Below are positions 55,779 through 64,000 of a stretch of DNA of 64,000 nucleotides, in pieces. Every line of letters begins with the position of its first letter. The first letter of the stretch is position 1. The notes under the pieces are model-generated. The model made no database searches. It was not told the DNA's origin and saw only the letters and a list, made by a program, of their open reading frames with translations. The position numbers were made by a program, and so were the translations under genes. The stretch is taken from the NCBI GenBank assembly GCA_013368375.1, contig JAACJP010000034.1:248001-312000 (forward strand). Reading direction: 5' to 3'. The stretch is from Tricholomella constricta (taxonomy: Eukaryota > Basidiomycota > Agaricomycetes > Agaricales > Lyophyllaceae).

Positions 55779-58700
55779 ATGTCGAAGCCGCCGAAGGAGT
55801 CAGCATATGCCAAGCGTACGAGTTCTGTGTCAACTCTATTCAGGAATTAGTTGCTGACTTCCTTGCCAGGGAACATAACGTCGATACCTGCTCCCCTTGG
55901 TTCGTGGCCCGTAATGGTCGCGTTGAACGCATTCTGATTTATCTGAACAGAAGTAGACTCTGATTCTGACTTTGCTCCAGGAGCTTATGTTCCTGAGCCA
56001 GCGAAGAAGCGTAAGAGAGGCAGTACCATCGCGTCGACCTCATCTGGGGTTCGGCCACAGCGTAAGAGAAGGAATGATGTTCTTGGTGCAGGCACGTCTT
56101 CGCCGAAGGCAAAACGCGGTGTGTTTGTATATGAACTCTCCCGAGTATTGGAAATCTCAACAGTCGATGACTCTAGTGCCGCGTCGTTCCGCCGAGCTTC
56201 AGGAACCTAACCCACTGCTGAAGTATTTTGGTGAATCCCTGAATATTTTGATAAATTGCATCGTAATTGATATTTGTCAATAGCGGAGGAGAATCTTGAT
56301 CTTCATTCAGAGTCAGAAGGTGAAAATGACGAGCACGAAAGCATGGAAGACGCGGAAGAGGAGGATGATGAGCCGGTGGTATTGAAAACATTTGTCGGTT
56401 TTATTCGCGACAAGGACAAGACCCCAATGTCCCCAAGTCCCAGTAATAAAGGCAAAACGATTGATGCTGCTGCTGATGATTCTGCGACAGGTATAAGTTG
56501 TGTTCGAACCTGTTGTTCAATTTTTGTTAATCTTTTCTGAATAGAATCAGACTCTGAAGCGGAAGGTGACTTTCCAAGGATGCCTGCCCGAATGCCAGAC
56601 CAACTATACCCCAGTAAACGAGCCAGGGTGGAGAAACGTTGAGCTTAATGAATCCCGTGAAAGGCAATAGCTAACTTCATTGTGCAGCGCCGGACGAATC
56701 GGTAACGGAACCCGAATCTGATGTGGATGAAGATTGGCCAATACACGCAGTGAAGTCACAACCATCTTCTGCATCTGATTCGGAAACAGAGTCCGACTCT
56801 GAATATGATTTGGCGGACCCGGTAATTATTCGTTCATGATTATTAACCCTTTCCCTGATGCCCGCTCATCTCACTTGTCATTTAGCGTCTCAACCCTCGA
56901 CCAGGCTTCCCACTTGCGCCTGGACAGCCACAACAAGGCCCCTTGATTCTCGACGAAGACAAGAAAATAGCGGTTCCTTCGTCGATCAATACATATCTTC
57001 GCGACTATCAGCGGGACGGCGTGCAGTTCTTTTGGAAGCAATATTCAGAGGGCCGTGGTGGGTTGCTTGGAGATGACATGGGCTTGGTGCGTCAAAGCTT
57101 CTTTTTCCTCGTCACTCTCAATTCAAATCAACCGCCATTCAATGTAGGGTGAGTGTACATGCCAGCCTTCATTTGAAATGACGCTGAAAACGGGAACTAG
57201 GCAAAACCATTCAGGTCATCTCATTTTTGTCCGCCATCATGCAAAAGAAGGGGGTAATTACCGACAAACATCGGCGGAAGAAGCATGTATCTCATCTGCA
57301 GGACCTCAAGGCTTGGAAGAAGAGAAGAGAATTGCCACCTGCCGATGCGACATGGCCTACCTGCCTCATTATTGCTCCGAGTACCGTAGTACATAACTGG
57401 CAACGCGAATTTGAGACGGTGGGTGCATCTCTGCATTTCCCACATCTGGCCTAACCGAGTTCAGTGGGGCTACTTTGAAGTCGGTCTTTACAATGGGAAT
57501 CGAAAAGAGCGCGAGCCAGTACTGCATGATTTCAAGATGGGTAGGCTCGATGTTGGTGCGACTGTTACTCTCCTCTCCATTGCCTTTATAATGCTAAAGC
57601 CCAACTTAGTCCTTACCACATTTGATCTCGCGCGACGTGATATAGATATTTTGGATAGTCTTCCTTGGACCTGCGTCTTCGTTGACGAGGTCCACCGGGT
57701 CAAGAATATCTCTGCCAAGATAACCGTTGCATACCACCAGTTCGTGTGCAACCGCCGATTTGGCCTCACTGGGACCACGATTCAAAATTCTTACAAGGAG
57801 ATGTGGACGATCCTGGACTGGACGAATCCTGCACGACTTGGCACAGCTAGGCAGTGGCAAGGCTTCGTGGTAAAGCCGTTGACAGCTGGGCAGTCTACTG
57901 GAGCGACTGAGGAAGAACGTGCAAAAGCCCTTGTGAGTACTCAATAATCAAATATCGAGCGCTCATAATCTGCTATCTAGGTGGTTGCTCTCGTTTTAAG
58001 AGATAAGCTACTGCCAAACTTCTTTCTCCGAAGGTAGGATTCTACGTATTTGACTCCCATGATGGCCGAGGCCTGACTTTACCTTTCCGACTAGGACGAA
58101 GGATATCATCAGGAGTCAGGTATGCGGTTCTTGTTATCCCTTGTTATCCCCCACTCCTCTGATTACCAAACATCTCCTAGCTTCCCAAGAAAACCGATGA
58201 GGTCGTCTTCTGTCCGTTGACCCTACGGCAAATAGCGGTTTACAAACAGATCCTGAACATGGTGCCTGTTCAGAACTTGATACATCGCGACGATCCATGC
58301 TTCTGTGGTTCTCGGAAAACGTGAGCAACTCCTGACATTTCGTCCACATGTCCATTTTTATTCAATGTGGGTTATCAGGCGGAAGAATTGCTGTGGTCCC
58401 TTTGTCCCTGGAGATGTCTTCAAATACATGTCGATCCTTATTAAATTGTCGAACCATCTTGCGTTGATTCTTCCATGTTGGTCTTCGCTCCTCGATTACC
58501 TTCTATGGCCACTGACATACCGATCCAGCACCCAGTGACAGTCCCGAACAAGTTCTTCAATATTATTCCCCTGAAGCGCCATCTGCTTACCCCTTGCTCT
58601 TGATCTAGATAGCGCGGAATAGGGCTTTGGCCGAGCTCGCATTTCCAGAGGGTAATATTCCCAAATATGGGACGGCCATGATGCAGCCGAAGTTCTGTGG

Positions 58701-60573
58701 GAAGTGGGCAGTACGTTGTTGCTTCGGTCTGCATACCGAGATAATCCACTGACCAAGTCTAGGTATTGGAACACTTGTTAAAAGAGTGGAAGAAAGACGC
58801 CACAAATAAAGTCCTTATCTTCACGAAGTCTGTCAAGTTGCTTGAAATGCTTGAATTTCATTTGAACTCGAGAGGTCGGTGCTCTTGGGCCTGTTCCACC
58901 TCTGTGTGTGTGCTAAGTGCAATATAGGATACGGATTCCTCAAACTGGACGGGAGCACTAAGCAAGCAGATCGTAAGGAGCCTACTCTCGAACGTTACAG
59001 CGGTTAAATTTGATTTGCCCGTAGGTATGCCTATGATTGACAAATTTCAGACGGATCCAGACGTTTTTATATTCCTAATCTCGACGCTTGCTGGTGGAAC
59101 GGGGCTAAATCTTACGGCGGCCAACAAAGTGGTCATTTTCGGTAAGGGCACGCGCGATACTCTGCTATCTATTCGCCTCAGCTTATCAGGCTTTCTATAG
59201 ATCCTAATTGGAGTGAGTCTCTTTCCCTGTGTCGCCTTTCGTATTCACCAACGATTACATCACACATTAGACCCCGCGCACGATCTCCAGGCTATGGACA
59301 GGTAATCCCCGATGGATGACTAAATTTTCTCCGTTCTGATTTTCGCAGAGCGTTTCGCTTCGGCCAAACGCGCGATGTCTCTGTCTACCGGCTTTTAGGC
59401 GCAGGATCTGTGGAAGAATTGATTTACGCACGTCAGATCTACAAGCAGCAACAGATGGCTATCGGTTATGAAGCCAGTGTTCAGACGAGGTGTGGGCTCA
59501 CTGTATCTTCTTCATGGCCTTTCGTGGCTCACCAGACACTAGATACTTCGAGGGCATACAGGGGGATACTGCGAAGAAAGGAGAGCTTTTCGGGATCGAG
59601 AACATCTTCAAGCTCCATGAAGACAAGCTTGCAACGAAAATGGCGGTAAGAGTTCGGCGTCTGTGATACTTGATCTGACATTTCTAGCAGATCGAGAAGG
59701 CAAATCTTGCAGAATTGGACTGGGCACTCTCCCATATGGGAGGGGGGTCCAGACCGAGAAAGCAGAATAAAAATGTCAACGAAGAGTGGTTTGCAGAAGC
59801 TGAGGCAAAAGGTTTGAAAGATAAAGACGATGTGGTGAGCACCAAAGATCATATCGGTGTTTCTTCAGGATAGATCTAACGTAGATCGACAGGGTAATCT
59901 GCGAGGGCTGGGAGCCTTGCTGTTTGATGATGGTAGGATAATCACTGGGTCTGCAATGTCTACGCTAAGCACTTTCAACGGTTGTTAGCCCCGCCATCTG
60001 CCGAAACGCGAGAACAAGATGCGATTCAGAAAACGCTCAGCGCGATCGGCGTCAAGTACAGCCATCACAATGATCAAGTCCTCGTTCCAAGTCGCATTGA
60101 AGAAGAGCGCACGAAGAAGACTTTGCAGGTCAGCTCATCCTCGATGCGTTATATCAGTTCATCATTTACAAACATATTATACAGAAGACACGCCGAAGAA
60201 AGTCAAAGCCTAGGGCCGGGTCTCCTGAAAATGCATCCCCTAAACCGCAATGGCCACCAATCCGGAAACACCATAAGCCTCGACCTTCCCCAGAGGAGCA
60301 GTAAGTGAATCCTCTCATCGAAATCGCCGCCTCTCTCACAACGACCTTCCAGGTTGGCTTCCAGACACCAGGCTCTCATAGAACTCGGAATGATAAACAA
60401 TCCTAGTGATGTTCCAACCTTCGCCCGAGATTTGTGAGTTTCAATTCGACCACTTCCGTTATTGTATTGACATGCAATTGTCATCCAGCGCTCGACAGCC
60501 TCCTGAAATGCAGCAAGAAATCATTGCGGAATTGGATAAGTGGGCTAGGATGCGAGACATCGACTCCGATTGA
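55779..60573 (+). CDS. SNF2-family DNA helicase, ERCC6L2/Rad26-like
   Basis: A many-exon SNF2 ATPase of the ERCC6L2 (Rad26-like) class, linked in other organisms to DNA repair. The start at 55779 gives [12 protein letters not shown]; an acidic/basic disordered region follows ([20 protein letters not shown]). The ATPase reads [39 protein letters not shown] (Walker A), [31 protein letters not shown] (DEVH box), [11 protein letters not shown] and [20 protein letters not shown]. The second lobe reads [40 protein letters not shown] and [20 protein letters not shown]. The end, [20 protein letters not shown], stops at 60573. The exon before 58,608 ends at EQ, with a 51-nt intron starting GTTCTTC. 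A single-nucleotide exon at 57148 is required for Walker A. A partial dead copy lies at 9.3-10.1 kb. Confidence 0.92.
57148..57148 (+). other. Single-nucleotide exon in the helicase Walker A motif
   Basis: The upstream exon ends GAC-ATG-GGC-TTG at 57086 in phase 0, and the downstream exon starts at 57201 with GC-AAA-ACC-ATT. One base is needed to rebuild L-G-K-T. A lone G at 57148 has an acceptor (AATGTAG) directly before it and a canonical donor (GTGAGT) directly after it, giving introns of 61 nt (57087-57147) and 52 nt (57149-57200). See findings for alternatives. Confidence 0.7.
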
Positions 60574-61021
60574 ATATATGGTGCATGGTAATTTATCTGC
60601 TTTGTTTTTGCTCTCATTTCGTCGCACAAAGTGTTTTCGTATTTATGTACAAACTCGCATGTTCATCGTCAACATTCAGGTGGGAGTGTCAACAGGTGCC
60701 AGTGCTTTTGTCAGGTTGTGATCTCCCCGACGCTGAAGAGCGTGTCGGCCAGAGCTTGCTTGGGTTGCATCCAACTGTCTTAGACTGCGCAATGGACAAG
60801 ACCTTGAGTGGCAATGGTCCCAAGTTTGGATTACTTCTCAGGTGTCACTCATGTCATTGTAGATAAATCGCGACATTATTGTCCACCTCGACATAATTGT
60901 CCACCTCATGCTTCTTTAAGCAACGCATGTAGAAAACAGCATTGATAAATGAAAACGCATGGCGGTAGCGTTAAAAGAATAAAATTGATCGAAGAGCAGC
61001 ATATCAAATGAGCGACATGCG
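60574..61021. other. Tail-to-tail intergenic region
   Basis: Between the helicase and carboxypeptidase S 3' ends. The part to about 60,700 is also present in the duplicated copy near 10.0-10.1 kb. A short direct repeat, GACATAATTGTCCACCTC-like, occurs at about 60,871-60,909. No gene seen. Confidence 0.45.
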
Positions 61022-63478
61022 CTACAGATTCGTCGCTTCGTCCGCATTGAGTATGAGAGTCGTAAAGAATCGAATCATCTCCAGGAATGCGTCGATCTCG
61101 ATAGCTATGTCACACATTCACATGTCATTCAGCGCGTTGGGTGACGATGATCAATACGACGTACATTCGTTCACAGTGTGCACGCCGCCCGCGAGCCTGT
61201 TCGTCTTCGTGCCTGAATTTCTGTGGTTGTAGCGGAAAATATGCTTCGTCAAGTCCCAGTAGTAACGCGTATCTGCAGTATTACACCGCATTTGAGCCCC
61301 CACTCCAAGTAGCAGAAGCGATAGTATGATATGATAAAGCTCACCCGTGTTTCCAGATGGCATCCCTGGGCTCACGATGATCTCGTCTGCCCCGGAAAGG
61401 CCCCGATGTGAATTATACGTCGCCTTAATCGTCCCGGAGAGAAGCTGGTAGGGTGCGGCGTGCTTGTCTGTCGGAGTGACGGGTGCAGGCTCCAAGGCGG
61501 TGTGAAAGGCGTCACTGAGGGTCAGTGTCCCACTCGAAGGCGCGCCGTCGGCTTGTGTGGAGAGCCTGGTCCCAAATGCATTGTAAGTAAGGTTAAATTC
61601 TCTTGCAAGATTCTCGAGCAGCTGAGAATCATGGATTTTCACTTCTCCGACGGAGCTGTTTGATATAAGGTTCGGTTTTCAAAGCTGCGAAGCGGTGCCT
61701 GAACATACCTGATGACGGAGATGCGGTGATTGACGACTGCCCAGGCCTGCTCGGGGAGTGCATTGGCTTTTACGCCACCCTCAATCAGAGTGACAGCCTG
61801 CGTCGTGCCCACCATGCTCTTGTATATTGGGTTCCTGAGAATCTCCTTCTCCAACTTGTGCAGATCTTTTTTTGATGACCAAGACCTCTTGATGGTCCTG
61901 CGCAACTCTTCTGGCAAATTCTTGCCATGCTCGGCGAAACACTGAAGTGTGCTGAAGAGGGGATCTTTTTTCGTCTTCGTATGGTATTAGATGTCATACA
62001 AAAGGTCGAAAGGGCAAGTAGCGAACCAGTTGAACTCGGTATGGATTGGCTTCGTATTCGACGAGAAGGGCAGAAAGGATGCCGATGCTCTGGGAGTGTT
62101 GTCGCATCGAATCATTCCAAAATGTCGCGGCAGAAAAGGCTTACAGTGTGCTGTGGAGGTATGCTTGAATGACCACCAGGTGCGGTGACTTCGACACGGA
62201 CGTCCATGTAGCCCTTCTCTGCGATCCCAGGCGTGGCGAAAACAGAGCCATGCTGCTCGACGAATCCTCCTAGGATGTGCATGTGACGATTGCACTCTCA
62301 GTGGATGACAGAACTACATACCACCCTCGTCCACGATGAAAGCAACACCGTCCTTCCCGTAATAGTCAAAGAGGGCTGAAGCGAGGTGTCCGGCGCCCTG
62401 TACAATTGCGGTTTTAAGCGTAGGTCCGAACCGTTCTAAGAGCAAGCATTGCAGACCTGACGCCCACTGACTTCCTCATCGAATCCGTATGCGAGAACCA
62501 CCGTCCGCGTTGGTTTGAAACCCTGTTCGATAAGTGATTCGACACTGGATCTGAACATCCTAGGGTCAGAGTCCGAAGTAGAATAATTGTCGAAAGACAG
62601 ACAGTGAGCCGATGAGCCCGCTCTTGTCATCGGAACTTCCACGACCCCAGATTTTTGTGCCTAACCTCTAAGATTCACTATAAACTCCTTGATCAGCTAC
62701 CTTGGACGTACCATCATAGAACCCCGAGTAAGGGGGTCGTGTCCATTCATCCACGGTCGATGGGTTGACAGGCACCACATCTAAAGGGCGGGTGAGCTTT
62801 CGTGGCTCAGGAAGGGACATACAGAAGTACATACCCTGATGAGCGGCCAAGACGACCGGCTTCAGCAAGGGGTCGGAGCCTTGCCATACATAGATTAGGC
62901 CATACACATTGACCTTGGTCAATTTCAGTGTTGCGTGCCTAAGGAAAGAATGGGCTCGGTTCATGTCCAACAGGCACGGAGATTGAACAACTTACACTAG
63001 CGGGAAAGCGCTGGCAAGATAATTGTGGAAGGGCGCGAACGCATCCCAACGAGCATCCTCACCCACTGGTCCCATGTCATCGTAGGACTCTGTCCTGGGA
63101 TACCCAGGGAGTGTGTTAAATGATAATTTCGACTCCCGACATTGAACGTGTTATAACTCACGGGATTCTGACTGCACCTCCTAACCAATCGATCGCCTTC
63201 GCCTTGAACTTACCCGTCCCGAATGTCGCGCCCAACGACCTCCACAACACGCCATTCTTCTCCGGAACCAGAACATCGCTTTGTGCACAGCGGGAAACAC
63301 CTTCGGCGACCGGCTTCGACCTGATAGCCTGCGTACAATTCCATACGTAGGCTCCGTAGAGCAGGATACCTAGTGAGACCAGGAGCTTGCGTGCGAGGGT
63401 ATTGCGCTTGGGTTGTCGGGCGGGTGGTGAGGGCAACAATGGGCCGACACCTCTTTTCTCGCTGACTGGATGCTCCAT
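61022..63478 (-). CDS. CPS1: Vacuolar carboxypeptidase S (M20 family)
   Basis: A membrane-anchored M20 metallopeptidase that cleaves Gly-Xaa-type peptides in the vacuole lumen. The start at 63478 gives MEHPVSEKRGVGPLLPSPPA. It is followed by one membrane anchor (KLLVSLGILLYGAYVWN). The metal ligands are visible in VVLAAHQDVVPVNPSTVDEW and IWGRGSSDDKSGLIGSL, then AYGFDEEVSGRQ (the catalytic Glu-Glu) and AFIVDEGG. APGGHSSIPPQHTSIGILS is the dimerisation-domain His region. The C-terminal catalytic lobe has SGADEIIVSPGMPSGNT, DTRYYWDLTKHIFRYNHRN and, after a last intron, SIEIDAFLEMIRFFTTLILN, then stop at 61022. It has about ten exons, most joined at introns of 50-60 nt. The start at 63478 is preferred to an upstream in-frame Met at 63676, which would add 66 unlikely residues. 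Confidence 0.93.
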
Positions 63479-64000
63479 AAATGTGGGAACGAGATGCACC
63501 TCGTGGGTTGAAAGCACAAGGGTTCTTATACGAATTTGGGGCCCAACGCGAAGTTGACGACATGATGTGCGAATTTGACGGTTTGAGTAATAAGATAAGA
63601 TGCGATTGAGATTGGCAGTTGCTTGCACAAATTCCGATCTCGGAGGCTTGCTCAACTGAACCAATGATTCGTGCAACCGTAATTCATACTAATTCGTGTA
63701 CTATGAACGGGCTACCGCACTACTATAAGGCTCCTGATTTTCGCGAAAATGCGACTATTGACGACTCTCGCGCCTTCCTGATCGGAGGCCGTTAAAAGTA
63801 CGTCTTCCCGGCGGAACGGGAGGGCCAGCTAGATAGACTCCTTGACGCATGAATAGTCCCAACCACGATGCCTGCCGCCTTGAGATTGAAATACATGTGG
63901 TATCTTGTTTTAGAACTCTTTATCTACAATATCCCCATCTACATCATACTAGAGTGGCGCGTGGGGTCACAACGCTGTGACACATGTCAACTTCAACTTG
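63479..64000. other. Terminal stretch upstream of CPS1
   Basis: About 520 bp presumably containing the CPS1 promoter. No gene supported at the window edge. Confidence 0.4.

Noticed and set aside
58543..58620. Apparent premature stop in the helicase at GATCTAG
   Set aside because: The stop lies in a 51-nt intron (GTTCTTC to GATCTAG); splicing joins EQ to [10 protein letters not shown] as expected for the family.
1..64000. CRISPR arrays, bacterial promoters, ribosome binding sites, rRNA and tRNA genes
   Set aside because: The window is fungal nuclear DNA; I found no spaced repeat array, no rRNA, and no convincing tRNA B-box with a foldable cloverleaf.

Overview
This window is nuclear DNA of a filamentous basidiomycete, most likely an Agaricomycete mushroom. 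The evidence is dense genes on both strands, introns of about 50-60 nt with GT(G/A)(A/C)GT donors, and the gene content: GPI-anchored cupredoxin, GH28 pectinase, HSPA12-type Hsp70, Ngaro-type YR retrotransposon, and an HMUDK-helical/chromodomain protein. The species cannot be named from sequence alone. I found no CRISPR array, rRNA or convincing tRNA.

Layout. Positions 1-5,000 hold a secreted GPI-anchored cupredoxin and then about 3.9 kb of gene-poor, apparently decayed DNA. Positions 5,015-12,523 hold a secreted GH28 exo-polygalacturonase-like enzyme, a conserved basidiomycete protein of unknown function, a broken partial copy of a helicase gene whose intact version lies at 55.8-60.6 kb, and a GT61 glycosyltransferase. 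Positions 12,848-25,786 are housekeeping: cytosolic leucyl-tRNA synthetase, the Golgi protein SFT2 and the inner-ring nucleoporin Nup192/Nup205. Positions 26,046-31,279 hold two nucleic-acid-modification-type genes in divergent orientation: a 5-hmdU-DNA-kinase helical domain fused to a chromodomain, and a METTL14-like MT-A70 protein with a Met/Gly-rich tail. Positions 32,572-49,229 hold NOC2, a small conserved unknown, an HSPA12-like Hsp70, D-arabinono-1,4-lactone oxidase, a UBC7/UBE2G2-type E2 and RNA polymerase III subunit RPC2. Positions 49,452-53,828 are a 4.38-kb Ngaro/PAT-type tyrosine-recombinase retrotransposon with perfect split direct repeats, inserted between the divergent starts of RPC2 and a UBE2G1-type E2 (54,558-55,476). 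The window closes with an ERCC6L2/Rad26-like SNF2 helicase (55,779-60,573) and a vacuolar carboxypeptidase S (61,022-63,478).

The most unusual pattern is micro-exons at catalytic motifs. The SNF2 helicase needs a single-nucleotide exon (57,148) to rebuild its Walker A motif. The GH28 enzyme carries the Asp of its NTD signature on a 5-nt exon (6,104-6,108). The Hsp70-like gene has 20-nt and 12-nt exons beside its two phosphate loops, the UBE2G1 gene has a 15-nt exon and a GC-AG intron, and UBC7 and SFT2 have 27-nt exons. These are deductions from reading frame and family conservation and need RNA evidence. The other strong candidates for novelty are the HMUDK-helical/chromodomain fusion, the Ngaro element and the partial helicase duplication.
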